Notes: a model not told the origin generated them from the sequence alone. DNA of 64,000 bases from Colwellia sp. MB3u-45 (GCF_014077005.1 NZ_JACGVC010000041.1:48621-112620), one strand, 5' to 3'; counted from the stretch's first letter, positions 1-9,272 are shown. Numbers and translations: made by a program.

Positions 1-179
1 TCGACAATGGCTGCAGACGCGCCAGGATAAGAGGTATTAATACTCACTACCGGTGGGTCGATATCAGGATACTCTCGAAGGGGTAGGGTTAAAAAAGCGA
101 CAATACCAAAAGTGATCAAGAGTAAATTAATTACTGTGGCAAAGACAGGGCGCTTAACTGACAGGTCAGATAAAATCAC
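1..179 (-). CDS. RND efflux pump inner-membrane permease, N-terminal part only
   Basis: The visible 59 residues start VILSDLSVKRPVFATV and continue through a hydrophobic helix to a YPDIDPP motif. That is the standard N-terminus of HAE-type RND permeases (cytoplasmic lead, TM1, start of the porter domain). Proton-driven drug or solute export together with the adaptor gene is the expected role. The likely start is GTG at 179-177, which overlaps the adaptor stop codon (GTGA), a sign of translational coupling. The gene runs off the left edge, so substrate class and completeness cannot be judged. Confidence 0.85.
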   Translation of the reverse strand, partial: MILSDLSVKRPVFATVINLLLITFGIVAFLTLPLREYPDIDPPVVSINTSYPGASAAIV

Positions 180-1234
180 GATTTATTCCCTATGGTATTG
201 ACACTAGTACCATCACGTAATTTTAAGGCGCCTTCGACAACCACTTCTGTGCCCACTTCTAGACCACCAATAACCTCAACAAAACCACGGTAGCGACGAC
301 CAATATCTAACGATTTCTTAATGGCTTTACCCGCTTCAACAACAAAAACAAAATGCTGGTCTTCAATCGGAATAATGGCACTTTCGGGTATCTGTAATAT
401 TTGCTCAACTTTGCGTACCACATGCAAATTTAACAACATGCCCGCACGTAACTGATTATCAGCATTGTTAATTTTTGCACGTACTTTTAAGGTTCGTGTG
501 ACACTGTCGATGCGAGAGTCTATCGAGGTGACTTTGCCAACAAATACTTTGTCTTTATAAGCTATATTGTTCGCTTCTATGCGCTGACCAATCGCTACGG
601 TAGTTAAGTAACGCTCTGGAATTGAAAAATCAACTTTAATAATACTCAGATCATCTAAACTGGTGATCACATCGCCAACATTAATTAACGCACCGAGACT
701 AATTTCGCGAAAGCCTAAGATGCCTGAAAATGGCGCTGTAATAGTAAGTTCCGCTAGCTTTATTCTGGCACTGAGTAGTTGTGCTGAAATGGCCTTAGTT
801 TTTGCTTCTTGTTGATCAACCAGCGACTTAGCGGTGGCTTTTTGTTTGTACAAATCTTGAAAACGATTGAGTTGCGCGACAGACTCGGCAAGATTAGCCT
901 GAAGTTCTTCGACTTTAGCCGCTTCCTCTTCGCTATTTAGCCGTACTAAAATGTCATCTTTTTTAACCGTTTCGCCATCTTGAAATAGAACTTCAGCAAC
1001 AACATCTGAATATTTACTGGTAATGTACACCTGCTCATTCGCTCGTGTCGTACCAATGGCCTCGACGGAATCATTAAAATCAACGAGATCGATTTTAGCC
1101 GTTTTTACTGCGACAACACGTTGATACTTTTCGTTGTTGGAGGTCTTTTCAGGCCATTGTAAATAAACAACTAAGGCAATTAACATTCCAACCAGTAATA
1201 ACAAAGGTAAGCGACGACCAATGGCAGTAGACAT
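176..1234 (-). CDS. RND efflux periplasmic adaptor (membrane fusion protein, HlyD/AcrA family)
   Basis: The product is about 352 aa. It has one N-terminal membrane helix (residues ~8-26) and no lipobox cysteine, so it is probably anchored by an uncleaved helix. It then shows the adaptor order: first lipoyl half with VLFQDGETVKKDDILVRL, a coiled-coil hairpin rich in A/E/L/Q, second lipoyl half with ITAPFSGILGFREISLGA, then beta-barrel and membrane-proximal domains. It would link the downstream RND permease to an outer-membrane channel. I chose ATG at 1234, which has an AGAGAG ribosome site 8 nt upstream; a TTG two codons earlier is possible. No outer-membrane factor is visible. Confidence 0.9.
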   Translation of the reverse strand: MSTAIGRRLPLLLLVGMLIALVVYLQWPEKTSNNEKYQRVVAVKTAKIDLVDFNDSVEAIGTTRANEQVYITSKYSDVVAEVLFQDGETVKKDDILVRLNSEEEAAKVEELQANLAESVAQLNRFQDLYKQKATAKSLVDQQEAKTKAISAQLLSARIKLAELTITAPFSGILGFREISLGALINVGDVITSLDDLSIIKVDFSIPERYLTTVAIGQRIEANNIAYKDKVFVGKVTSIDSRIDSVTRTLKVRAKINNADNQLRAGMLLNLHVVRKVEQILQIPESAIIPIEDQHFVFVVEAGKAIKKSLDIGRRYRGFVEVIGGLEVGTEVVVEGALKLRDGTSVNTIGNKS

Positions 1235-1455
1235 AAACAAAACTCTCTAAAATTGAGTAAATTACAGTAACATTATTATAACTTAGATACTGACAGCACT
1301 GGAGACAACTTAGCCTAGGATTTAAGGCTTTGGTCGCAAATTAGAAAAAATATTTAACTTTGTACTTATTAAGATATAATTTAATAAGACATAAACCAAA
1401 TGAAGTATAGCGAGTATGCGCGATGCTTCATTTTTACATTTTAAGGATTGAACTC

Positions 1456-2202
1456 GTGAAAATTATAGCCTCAATTATTATTGTTTTGTTATTACTTAGT
1501 GGTGGTGCTCTTTGGTTTTTAGCAGGAAGCTCACTTAATGGCTACATTAAAGGTCAAATTGAAACGGTGGGCAGCAAAGTCACTGAACAAACGGTTACCG
1601 TAAAAACCGTAGATATTAAGCTTGCTAGCGGCGCAGGTAGTATTTTAGGTATTAATTTAGCCAACCCTAAAACTTATAGCCAACCAAACGCTTTCGCTTT
1701 AGAGGAAGTAACGCTTGATATTAATTTAGAAAGTTTAGCCTCATCACCTATTATTATTGATGCGATCATCATCAAATCACCGCAAGCATTTGTCCAGTTC
1801 ACCCAAACCGGTGGCTCTAATATTAAAGATATTCTCGATGCTATCAAGCGTAATACCCCTGAAGCTGAGGCAAGTGCTGCCGACACTAATACGGGTGAAG
1901 AGCCTAAAATAAAAGTCAGTAAAATTATCCTTGCTGGCACGGCGCTAACACTTGATTTAAGTGCTTTTGGTAATAAAGCACATAGTGCCACGTTACCAGA
2001 TATCACATTAAATAATGTCGGTGGTGAAACTGGTTTGCCTGCAAGCCAACTCGGTGCCGAGATTGTTAAACAAGCATTATCTCAAATTTGGCAACAAGCA
2101 AAAGCCACGCAAAAGAAAAAGTTAACCGACAGTGCTAAAGAGAAATTGAAAGAGAAGCTGGAAGAAAAAGCTAAGAAAAAACTGACTGACTTATTTGGTT
2201 AG
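1456..2202 (+). CDS. Membrane-anchored AsmA-like/hypothetical protein with lysine-rich tail
   Basis: The product is 248 aa if it starts at GTG 1456, which has AAGGA 8 nt upstream; an upstream ATG at 1423 lacks such a site. It has one N-terminal helix (KIIASIIIVLLLLSGGALWF), a middle with beta-rich repeats of the type seen in AsmA/DUF748 proteins (ALEEVTLDINLESLASSPIII), and a C-terminal charged helix of repeated K/E/L. The likely location is the inner-membrane/periplasm interface. The AsmA relation is a pattern judgement, and no enzymatic motif is visible. It stands alone, followed by a repeat region. Confidence 0.6.
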   Translation: MKIIASIIIVLLLLSGGALWFLAGSSLNGYIKGQIETVGSKVTEQTVTVKTVDIKLASGAGSILGINLANPKTYSQPNAFALEEVTLDINLESLASSPIIIDAIIIKSPQAFVQFTQTGGSNIKDILDAIKRNTPEAEASAADTNTGEEPKIKVSKIILAGTALTLDLSAFGNKAHSATLPDITLNNVGGETGLPASQLGAEIVKQALSQIWQQAKATQKKKLTDSAKEKLKEKLEEKAKKKLTDLFG

Positions 2203-2223
2203 TCTTAATTTTTAGTGGTCTTA

Positions 2224-2292
2224 AAACTCAGCCAAAATTGGTCAAAACTAGCCAAAATTAGTCAGAATTAGCCACTACATTTGGCTGAGTTT
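2224..2292. repeat. 13-bp perfect inverted repeat enclosing ten-base tandem repeats
   Basis: AAACTCAGCCAAA (2224-2236) pairs perfectly with TTTGGCTGAGTTT (2280-2292). The enclosed 43 bases are degenerate 10-bp units (AGCCAAAATT, GGTCAAAACT, AGCCAAAATT, AGTCAGAATT). It lies between the two plus-strand envelope genes, so it could act as a transcript hairpin or be a small repeat insertion. Confidence 0.6.
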
Positions 2293-2324
2293 ACAAAAAA
2301 CAACAAATCACAGGACACCTTGTA

Positions 2325-2921
2325 ATGAAAGTAAATAGCCGATTAACCCTACTAGCAATGCTTTGCATTTTGTTGTCATCACATGCCGCTATAGCAAAGC
2401 CATTAGAGCTCAGCGTTATGTTCGGTAAAATATACGGTCCTGACTTGGTTACCAGTGACAATAGCGATATCAATATTGACTCTGGCAATAACATGGCTGT
2501 TGGTATAGCGTGGCAAGCAAATGTTAATGGCCAAGGCCAGATACTTTTGAACCGTGTTAGTCATGATTTTATTGGCGAAAATCAAGCTAATAATGAGCTA
2601 GATATCACTTATGCACATTTTAATGGCATCGCTTTGTACCGTCAGCAAAACTATGTAACGACTTTGAGTTTAGGGCTAGGTGGTGCTTATTTCGATGCCG
2701 AACAGGGTAGTGAAGAACTGTATCCTTCTGCCAGTGTCGCCGTTGGTACTCGCTATGAAGTCTCTCAGCAAGTGGCCTTAGTGACCGAACTACGCGCCTA
2801 TGCCACCTTAATTGATGAGGATGACGCCATGTTTTGCCAGCAGGATATTTGTAGCGCAAACTTTAGCGATTCGCTCTGGATAGATAGTTCAATTGCGGTC
2901 GGAATCGCCATCAAATTTTAG
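2325..2921 (+). CDS. Small outer-membrane beta-barrel-like protein
   Basis: The product is 198 aa. A signal peptide (MKVNSRLTLLAMLCILLSSHAAIAKP) has a likely cut after AIA. The mature part alternates polar and hydrophobic residues with many G/Y/N turns and ends in an aromatic residue (VGIAIKF), a typical barrel C-terminus for BAM recognition. Two cysteines near the end (FCQQDIC) could form a disulfide. The function is unknown; the family resembles single-domain porin-like barrels common in Alteromonadales. Confidence 0.6.
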   Translation: MKVNSRLTLLAMLCILLSSHAAIAKPLELSVMFGKIYGPDLVTSDNSDINIDSGNNMAVGIAWQANVNGQGQILLNRVSHDFIGENQANNELDITYAHFNGIALYRQQNYVTTLSLGLGGAYFDAEQGSEELYPSASVAVGTRYEVSQQVALVTELRAYATLIDEDDAMFCQQDICSANFSDSLWIDSSIAVGIAIKF

Positions 2922-3230
2922 CTTGATAAACCCTTAAGTCACTGGCCAACATGCGCCTGTTCTTAACTTGAAGCTGTTACTCTTCGCAATATATAACAGT
3001 GTAAAAAGCAACAGCTTCGTCAAAAACATCTAAAATTTCAATCACTTACTTTCATTGCCATGCAATGGATCCATACCTATTGTAATATTTTAACTCACCC
3101 TCTGCTAAGCCGGCACAGCTATACCTTATAGTCGTGTAATCATAACGGTATTTTTTGCTTTAATGAGTAAACGGGGATAATCAAACGACAAGCTATAAAG
3201 CCTACTTATCCATTCAGCTATTACTACTTA
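2922..3230. other. Intergenic stretch, no gene seen
   Basis: This is AT-rich DNA between a plus-strand gene and the convergent thioredoxin-like gene. I found no convincing reading frame or RNA. Tandem repeats and a terminator follow it. Confidence 0.5.
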
Positions 3231-3290
3231 AACTATGACCAATTAAACTATGACCAATTAAGCTATGACCAATTAAGCTATTATCAAAAA
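3231..3290. repeat. 15-bp tandem repeat (3 full copies plus a partial)
   Basis: Units are AACTATGACCAATTA (3231-3245), the same (3246-3260), AGCTATGACCAATTA (3261-3275), and a decayed fourth copy (3276-3290). It is non-coding and likely formed by slipped replication. Confidence 0.8.
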
Positions 3291-3304
3291 AGTAAGCCAT
3301 GATC

Positions 3305-3344
3305 AAAAAAATCGCAGAGAATATAATTCATCGGCGATTTTTTC
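3305..3344 (-). terminator. Terminator of the aroF-tyrA-thioredoxin-like operon
   Basis: AAAAAATCGC (3306-3315) pairs with GCGATTTTTT (3334-3343). Read on the minus strand, the hairpin is followed by a T run, and it lies about 35 bp past the stop of the 3377-3850 gene. Confidence 0.7.
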
Positions 3345-3376
3345 TCTATATACTCATACTTACATTGTAAACTAAG

Positions 3377-3850
3377 CTATAACATCGCTGAGATATCAGC
3401 GGTTAATGACACTTTCGGACGTTCAATAATACGACCAATTTCTTTATCGTTTTGATAAACAATAAAAGTGGGAGTATATTTTATATCCTGGTTTTTAGCT
3501 GAGCCGCTTGGCTCTGACTTTGCATAATCGAGGGCAATTAAGCGATTTGAAAGCGTTGGGCTTTGAGCCACTATTTTTAAAAACCTAGGCACTTCACGCA
3601 CGCTGTCATGGCACCAAGAGCCAAAGTAAACGTCTACGTGTAAATTTTTTGGCCAACGGTTAATTTCAGTAATTTCAAGCGCAGACAGTTGCGATGCCTG
3701 ATAACCTTGCTGGAAAAATTTATGATTCGCCATCAGTTGCTGTTGGCTAATTTCACCAAGGGTCATCGGCGCTTTTTCTGCCTGACTATTGGCGCAGCCA
3801 GAAACAACAACAAGCATAATACTGGATAGCGTTACCACAAATTTTCTCAT
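3377..3850 (-). CDS. Thioredoxin-fold lipoprotein with a single active-site cysteine
   Basis: The product is 157 aa. The signal ends in a lipobox (MLVVVSGC), so it should be a lipoprotein. A thioredoxin-like fold follows, with VYFGSWCHDSVREVPRF at the active-site position and the conserved cis-Pro strand YTPTFIVYQNDKEIGR. The usual CXXC is WCHDS: only the first cysteine is left, which argues against a normal dithiol oxidoreductase and for a thiol-binding or peroxiredoxin-like role. It lies 12 bp after tyrA on the same strand, so it is probably the last gene of the aroF operon. A link to aromatic synthesis is not evident. Confidence 0.75.
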   Translation of the reverse strand: MRKFVVTLSSIMLVVVSGCANSQAEKAPMTLGEISQQQLMANHKFFQQGYQASQLSALEITEINRWPKNLHVDVYFGSWCHDSVREVPRFLKIVAQSPTLSNRLIALDYAKSEPSGSAKNQDIKYTPTFIVYQNDKEIGRIIERPKVSLTADISAML

Positions 3851-3862
3851 CTCATTCCTTGA

Positions 3863-5005
3863 TTAGTATTTTTTTAGTTGGTCTGCTTTTGCCAACATCA
3901 CTTTACTTTCCTGCATAAAAATATCAGCATAATCACCAAAGTAATCAGCGACCTGTGAAAACGTCTCAGTAAAAGCGGCTTTATCATTTGATTGCACATC
4001 TTCAAGTAATGCTAAAAATCGATAGGCAAAGCGCTTCATCATAGCAATATTGTCTTGATTAGCGAAAATAATATCAGTATAAAGTTCAGGGTTTTGAGCA
4101 AACAAACGCCCGACCATGATCAACTCCAAACGATAAATAGGTGAACTCATCTCCACCAATTGCGCTATATCAGCGCCTTCAGTCATTAAGTGGTAACCAT
4201 AAGCTATGGTTGAGAAATGTCGCATGACTTGCACCATAGACATGGCTTGATCATGTGTGTGTGCTTCAACCGGATGGATTTTTGCCCCCCAAACATTAAA
4301 TTGCTCTAGTAGCCAATGATACTGTTGTGGAAAGCGTCCTTCGCAAGCAATAATAGTTTGCTTAACTAAACCGGTGACATCAGGACCAAACATCGGATGT
4401 AATCCAACCACGGGGCCAGCATGTACTTTCATCATTTCATATATTGGCGCTTCTTTAATACTGGTAACGTCTGCCAAAATACAGTCTTCAGGCAAAGAGC
4501 CTAATTTTTGGATAACCAAAGTCGTTAATCGAATCGGCACAGCAACAATGACCAAACTCGCCTCGGCTAAAATATCAGCACTATTTGGCCAGTCAGCTTG
4601 CTCTAAAGCCTGTACTTGATAGCCAGAACGAGTAAATAAATCAACAAAAATGCGTCCCAATTGCCCCTTACCACCAATGACAATGACTTTTTTGCAATCA
4701 GGATTGACACAACGATAGCCACTAGCATCTTGGCTGACATATGAATCTTGCATCAAGCGGTGCAGAATATCTTCAATTAATTCTGGCGACAAACCAGCAT
4801 CTATGGCTTGCTGTCGACGCACCTTTAATAAGCTTGCTTCACGCTCAGGGGCAAAAATTGGCATACCCGCGGCGCTTTTTAATAAACCCACTTTGGTGGT
4901 AACAAGGCGACGCTTTGCCAATAATGCCACTAATTGACCGTCAATATCGTCAATTTCATCGCGTAACACACCTAAACTTTGCTCAAATGTAAGTTCGTTG
5001 TTCAT
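3863..5005 (-). CDS. tyrA: Bifunctional chorismate mutase / prephenate dehydrogenase
   Basis: The product is 380 aa, usual for gammaproteobacterial TyrA (E. coli 373). Residues ~1-95 form an AroQ chorismate mutase with the catalytic-helix pattern LRDEIDDIDGQLVALLAKR. From ~residue 108 an NAD-binding Rossmann domain begins (VIVIGGKGQLGRIF), followed by the dehydrogenase motif GLHPMFGPDV. It converts chorismate through prephenate to 4-hydroxyphenylpyruvate for tyrosine. It sits 15 bp after aroF, the same aroF-tyrA pairing as in E. coli, so tyrosine control through the upstream TyrR-type boxes is likely. Confidence 0.97.
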   Translation of the reverse strand: MNNELTFEQSLGVLRDEIDDIDGQLVALLAKRRLVTTKVGLLKSAAGMPIFAPEREASLLKVRRQQAIDAGLSPELIEDILHRLMQDSYVSQDASGYRCVNPDCKKVIVIGGKGQLGRIFVDLFTRSGYQVQALEQADWPNSADILAEASLVIVAVPIRLTTLVIQKLGSLPEDCILADVTSIKEAPIYEMMKVHAGPVVGLHPMFGPDVTGLVKQTIIACEGRFPQQYHWLLEQFNVWGAKIHPVEAHTHDQAMSMVQVMRHFSTIAYGYHLMTEGADIAQLVEMSSPIYRLELIMVGRLFAQNPELYTDIIFANQDNIAMMKRFAYRFLALLEDVQSNDKAAFTETFSQVADYFGDYADIFMQESKVMLAKADQLKKY

Positions 5006-5020
5006 TGTAGCTGCTTATTC

Positions 5021-6145
5021 CTATTCACTAACGGTTGAATTAATCCGCTGTTTTAAAACCACTTCAAGTTTAGCACTCGCCGCTGAAATAAGCTGCTCTG
5101 TAGTTTCAAAATCGATACAAGCATCTGTCACAGAAACGCCATATTTCAGCTGGTCAATGGGTAACTCTGAACTTTGATTACCCGCATTTATATTACTCTC
5201 TAACATAATACCAATAATAGTCTTATTGCCGGCACAGATTTGATCAAAAACATTATCAGCCACTAAAGGTTGACGACGGTAGTCTTTATTAGAATTCCCG
5301 TGCGAACAATCGATCACGATACCCGGCTCTAAATTTTGTTTGGCCAGTTCTTCTTCACATAAAGCGACATTAACCGCATCGTAGTTAGGCTTTTTGCCGC
5401 CACGCAAAATGACATGACCGTCAGGATTGCCAGAAGTTTTAATCAGTGCCACTTGCCCTAAGCGATTGATACCCATGAAACGATGTGAAGAGGCTGCTGA
5501 CTGCAAAGCATTAATAGCAACACCAAGACCACCACTGGTACCATTTTTAAAGCCAATCGGCATCGACAAGCCACTGGCCATTTCACGGTGCGTTTGTGAC
5601 TCTGTGGTGCGTGCACCAATAGCCGACCAACTAAATAGCTCAGCTAAATATTGTGGGCTAATTGGATCTAGTGCTTCAGTCGCCAACGGCAAACCTAACT
5701 CGGTTAAGTAAATCAATAATGCACGAGCCTTGCGAAGGCCAGTTTCCACATCAAATGAACCATCCATATGCGGATCATTAATCAGACCTTTCCAGCCGAC
5801 CGTAGTGCGCGGTTTTTCAAAGTAAACTCGCATAACAATGTATAAACTGTCTTGATATTTATCGTGTAATTCTTTCAGTTGTCTTGCATAAGCTTTAGCA
5901 CCTTCAAGATCATGTACAGAACAGGGGCCGGCAATGACTAATAAGCGATGATCTTTTTTGTGAATAATATTAGCAATAATTTGGCGAGCATTTTTAACAA
6001 AAACACGTCCGGCTTCTGGCAGCGGTAACTCTTCTCGTAAAGCATTAGGGGTAATTAAGACATCTTCCGCATTGACGTGAATATCGTTCAACCTGCTTTT
6101 AGGTATTTGGTTGGCGTCTGACGCCGTTAAGGTATTTTTTGACAT
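5021..6145 (-). CDS. aroF: 3-deoxy-7-phosphoheptulonate (DAHP) synthase, class I
   Basis: The product is 374 aa and catalyses the first shikimate-pathway step, PEP plus erythrose 4-phosphate. It carries the family hallmarks LLVIAGPCSVHDLEGAKAYA, the PRTTVGWKGLINDP loop, the GARTTESQTHREMASGLS segment, and the metal-site HGNSNKD. The operon position before tyrA suggests the tyrosine-sensitive AroF isozyme rather than AroG or AroH. That assignment is inferred from context, not from allosteric residues. It starts the aroF-tyrA-thioredoxin-like unit. Confidence 0.95.
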   Translation of the reverse strand: MSKNTLTASDANQIPKSRLNDIHVNAEDVLITPNALREELPLPEAGRVFVKNARQIIANIIHKKDHRLLVIAGPCSVHDLEGAKAYARQLKELHDKYQDSLYIVMRVYFEKPRTTVGWKGLINDPHMDGSFDVETGLRKARALLIYLTELGLPLATEALDPISPQYLAELFSWSAIGARTTESQTHREMASGLSMPIGFKNGTSGGLGVAINALQSAASSHRFMGINRLGQVALIKTSGNPDGHVILRGGKKPNYDAVNVALCEEELAKQNLEPGIVIDCSHGNSNKDYRRQPLVADNVFDQICAGNKTIIGIMLESNINAGNQSSELPIDQLKYGVSVTDACIDFETTEQLISAASAKLEVVLKQRINSTVSE

Positions 6146-6308
6146 GATTCTTTCCTAAATATGGAACAATAATTGTGAGTGTTAAGTAAAGTATTTTGGC
6201 TAACCACTATTTCTACCAATAGTAATGCGACGAGAAGAGCAACTAGTTAAAGTATGGGAGGTAATAATATCGATACTGCAGATTGTACATTCTTTACGCC
6301 CTTCTTGC

Positions 6309-6349
6309 TGTAAAATAAAGTTTACTTTTTTTGTATCATTTATATTACA
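6309..6349. promoter_or_regulatory. Two tandem TyrR-type boxes upstream of aroF
   Basis: TGTAAAATAAAGTTTACT (6309-6326) differs from the TyrR consensus TGTAAA-N6-TTTACA at one base. TGTATCATTTATATTACA (6332-6349) is a weaker copy. Both keep the critical G and C 14 bases apart. The boxes start 23 bp apart, the strong-plus-weak arrangement known at TyrR-repressed promoters. They lie ~165-205 bp before aroF; a possible minus-strand -10 (TACAAT, 6287-6282) lies between. No tyrR gene is in the window. Confidence 0.6.
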
Positions 6350-6393
6350 CTATAATTTACTCACGTACAGCCCTATTATCAAATATATGACAT

Positions 6394-6422
6394 AAAAAAA
6401 GCGCCAAATGGCGCTTTTTTCT
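6394..6422 (-). terminator. acs terminator (symmetrical)
   Basis: An A run, then GCGCC-AAAT-GGCGC, then a T run (hairpin 6401-6414 extended by A/T pairing). It lies ~22 bp past the acs stop on the minus strand; its symmetry would let it stop transcription either way. Confidence 0.8.
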
Positions 6423-6443
6423 TAATTTTTTATATAGACAATT

Positions 6444-8387
6444 TTATTTATGCACAATACGATTTTTAACTAGGTTCTCGACAACCGCGGGATCAGCCAA
6501 GGTAGAGGTATCACCTAAGGTATCTACATCATTCTCAGCAATTTTGCGTAAAATACGACGCATAATTTTACCTGAACGGGTTTTAGGCAGTCCTGGCGCG
6601 TATTGAATGTAGTCAGGTTTCGCAAAACGGCCTAATTCTTTCGCCACAAACTCGGTTAACTCACGCAATAACTCATCTGACTCTGTCGCATTACTCATTA
6701 AAGTGACATAAGCATAAACACCTTGACCTTTAATTTCATGTGGATAACCCACAACAGCGGCTTCAGCAACTGCAGGGTGCAATACCAAAGCACTCTCAAT
6801 TTCAGCCGTACCTAGTCGGTGACCAGAAACATTCAACACATCATCAACACGACCGGTGATCCAATAAAAACCGTCTTCATCACGCTTAGCACCATCACCG
6901 GTAAAGTAATTACCTGGATATTGGCTAAAGTAGGTTTGATAGAAGCGATCATGATCGCCATAAACACTGCGTAATTGACCAGGCCAACTGCCTGTCATCA
7001 TTAATAAGCCTTGGTTTGCGCCTTCAAGGGTATTTCCATCTTTGTCAAAAAGTGCGGGTTTAACACCAAAAAACGGTTTACCTGCTGCCCCTGGTTTCAT
7101 ATCAACCGCTCCTGGCAAAGAGGTAATTAAAATGCCACCCGTTTCTGTTTGCCACCATGTATCAACAATAGGACAATTACTTTTACCCACAACCTCATAA
7201 TACCAATGCCATGCTTCTGGGTTAATCGGTTCACCTACCGTACCTAAAAGGCGTAACGATGATAAATCCGCTTTTTCAACAAAGCTATCACCAACACTCA
7301 TCAAGGCGCGAATAGCGGTTGGTGCGGTATAAAAAATATTGACTTGGTGCTTATCGCACACCTGCCAAAAACGACTCGCATCAGGATAAGTCGGCACACC
7401 TTCAAAAACCAGTGTGGTTGCGCCATTGGCTAACGGTCCGTAAAAGATATACGAATGGCCAGTGATCCAGCCTGCGTCTGCCGTACACCAATAAATTTCA
7501 CCGTCTTTGTAATCAAAAACATATTTATGGGTCATAGCGGCGTAAAGTAGATAGCCACCACAAGTATGTAACACACCTTTAGGTGTGCCTGTTGAACCAG
7601 AGGTATATAAAATAAAGAGTGGGTCTTCAGCGTCCATCACTTCCGGATCACAAACTGCAGGAAGTTTAGCGACTTCTTCTTGGTAATTCACATCAATTTT
7701 ATCATTCCACGCCACATCACCACCTGTGCGTTGCACAACAATAACTGAGTGAACATTTGGACATTCAGCAACGGCTGCATCAACATTGACTTTCAATGGA
7801 ATGACGCGACCACCTCGAAGACTTTCATCCGAGGTCACAACGACTTTACAGTCAGCATCAGCGATACGTGAACGAATAGCTTCAGTAGAGAAACCACCAA
7901 ATACCACTGAATGCACGGCACCTATGCGGGCACAAGCTAACATGGCATAGCCAATTTCTGGGATCATTGGCATATAAATACAGACACGATCGCCTTTTTT
8001 CACGCCACGTGCTTTTAGTAAGTTAGCAAAACGACAGACATGATCATGCAGCTCTTGATAGGTTATTTTTTTATCTTCGCTAGGGTCATCACCTTCCCAA
8101 ATAATAGCGATATCATCAGCTTTGCTGACTAGATGACGATCGATACAGTTGTAACTAACATTTAATTTACCACCAGAAAACCATTTGATATCAGCAGATT
8201 TAAGGTCAACATCTGAAACACTGTCCCAAGGCTTATACCAATCAAGGAACTGTTCAGCTTGCTCAGCCCAGAAAACATCAGGTTGTTCAATCGACTGCTT
8301 GTACATTGCGTCGTATTTCGCTGCATCAATATAGGTGTGGGCTTTTGCTTGCGCTAATACGGGAAAATGGCTTTTTAGTTTTTGCAT
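6444..8387 (-). CDS. acs: Acetyl-CoA synthetase (AMP-forming)
   Basis: The product is 647 aa, close to E. coli Acs (652). It activates acetate with ATP to acetyl-AMP and then acetyl-CoA. Visible motifs are the P-loop-like [37 protein letters not shown], the hinge region [19 protein letters not shown], and the C-terminal [11 protein letters not shown] with the lysine that Pat-type acetyltransferases modify and CobB restores. It is a single gene with its own terminator. The 275 bp upstream show no clear CRP site by eye. Confidence 0.97.
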   Translation of the reverse strand: MQKLKSHFPVLAQAKAHTYIDAAKYDAMYKQSIEQPDVFWAEQAEQFLDWYKPWDSVSDVDLKSADIKWFSGGKLNVSYNCIDRHLVSKADDIAIIWEGDDPSEDKKITYQELHDHVCRFANLLKARGVKKGDRVCIYMPMIPEIGYAMLACARIGAVHSVVFGGFSTEAIRSRIADADCKVVVTSDESLRGGRVIPLKVNVDAAVAECPNVHSVIVVQRTGGDVAWNDKIDVNYQEEVAKLPAVCDPEVMDAEDPLFILYTSGSTGTPKGVLHTCGGYLLYAAMTHKYVFDYKDGEIYWCTADAGWITGHSYIFYGPLANGATTLVFEGVPTYPDASRFWQVCDKHQVNIFYTAPTAIRALMSVGDSFVEKADLSSLRLLGTVGEPINPEAWHWYYEVVGKSNCPIVDTWWQTETGGILITSLPGAVDMKPGAAGKPFFGVKPALFDKDGNTLEGANQGLLMMTGSWPGQLRSVYGDHDRFYQTYFSQYPGNYFTGDGAKRDEDGFYWITGRVDDVLNVSGHRLGTAEIESALVLHPAVAEAAVVGYPHEIKGQGVYAYVTLMSNATESDELLRELTEFVAKELGRFAKPDYIQYAPGLPKTRSGKIMRRILRKIAENDVDTLGDTSTLADPAVVENLVKNRIVHK

Positions 8388-8662
8388 GCTTAATCCTTGA
8401 AATCTTGTTATTTAATGGCTTGTTGAGACGTCGAAGCAAAACCTCATTCAACTATCGATCAACTTTTTAACTTACCAACATAATAGCCTAACTTTTCGCG
8501 ATGGGACACACCACTTAAGTCGAATATTCATGAATTATTTATATAAGTTTGAGATGGAATAAGTCTAATAGGAAGGTTTAAAATACGGCATAATAACGTT
8601 TTAAAAATAAACAAGACATTTAAATCAAGAAGATAGAATAAAGCCTAGAAAGTGTTGAGGCG
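8388..8662. other. acs upstream region, no gene seen
   Basis: It is AT-rich and holds the acs promoter by position. No convincing operator or reading frame was found. Confidence 0.5.
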
Positions 8663-8776
8663 TTAAAATAAAACCAGTGTTGACTGTTTTCTGTACTTGC
8701 CTAAGCACATAAAACACAATAACAACGAAAATAAACCTAGAGTCGCTGGCTCAGGCACGGCTATGGCTAGGTATTC
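8663..8776 (-). pseudogene. Orphan PEP-CTERM sorting-signal tail (gene remnant)
   Basis: The frame ends in AVPEPATLGLFSLLLCFM followed by CLGKYRKQ. That is a complete PEP-CTERM signal: VPEP motif (from 8758), hydrophobic helix, basic cluster, then a stop a few residues on. No start codon with a ribosome site and no protein body precede it; going upstream one meets the rplS terminator (8839-8870) and then rplS itself. It is best read as the surviving 3' end of a deleted exosortase-sorted protein gene. Confidence 0.55.
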
Positions 8777-8836
8777 CCTGCTTTTATTGTAGCTTTTGCT
8801 AACGTTACAGCTGCTCGATAAGTAAAAAAAACACAC

Positions 8837-8872
8837 AAAAAAGCCTATTTGGTTTCCCAAACAGGCTTTTCT
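8837..8872 (-). terminator. Terminator of the rpsP-rimM-trmD-rplS operon
   Basis: AAAAGCCTATTTGG (8839-8852) pairs with CCAAACAGGCTTTT (8857-8870) around a TTTC loop, with one mismatch position. It lies ~37 bp past rplS with a T-rich tail on the minus strand. Confidence 0.85.
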
Positions 8873-8906
8873 CAAACTAACTAACAATACGCGTATTAAA
8901 GGGGAA

Positions 8907-9260
8907 TTATCTTTTTCCCAATTTCTCTTTAATACGTGCTTTACGACCAGATAGCTCGCGTAAATAGTATAGCTTAGCTTGACGTACATCGCCGCGACGT
9001 TTGACTGCAATTGAGTCAACGATTGGGCTATGTGTCTGGAATACACGCTCTACACCAACACCGTTCGAAGTTTTACGAACAGTGAATGCAGAATTGATGC
9101 CGCGGTTTTTAATAGCAATTACAACACCTTCAAATGCTTGAAGACGTGATTTTTCACCTTCTGTAACTTTTACTTGTACCACAACTGTATCGCCTGGGCG
9201 GTAGTCTGGTGCATCTGTTCTCATTTGCTCGGCTTCGAGCTGCTTAATAATATTACTCAT
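8907..9260 (-). CDS. rplS: 50S ribosomal protein L19
   Basis: The product is 117 aa, normal length. It shows the L19 signature: N-terminal [20 protein letters not shown], central [20 protein letters not shown], and C-terminal [19 protein letters not shown]19 sits at the 30S-50S interface. It is the last gene of the conserved rpsP-rimM-trmD-rplS operon, 12 bp after trmD, and is followed by a strong terminator. Confidence 0.98.
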   Translation of the reverse strand: MSNIIKQLEAEQMRTDAPDYRPGDTVVVQVKVTEGEKSRLQAFEGVVIAIKNRGINSAFTVRKTSNGVGVERVFQTHSPIVDSIAVKRRGDVRQAKLYYLRELSGRKARIKEKLGKR

Positions 9261-9272
9261 AATACCTTCTTC

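Noticed and set aside
8777..9046. Upstream part of the frame that ends in the PEP-CTERM tail
   Set aside because: It runs antisense-free but through rplS in another phase and through its terminator; it is not a protein body for the tail.
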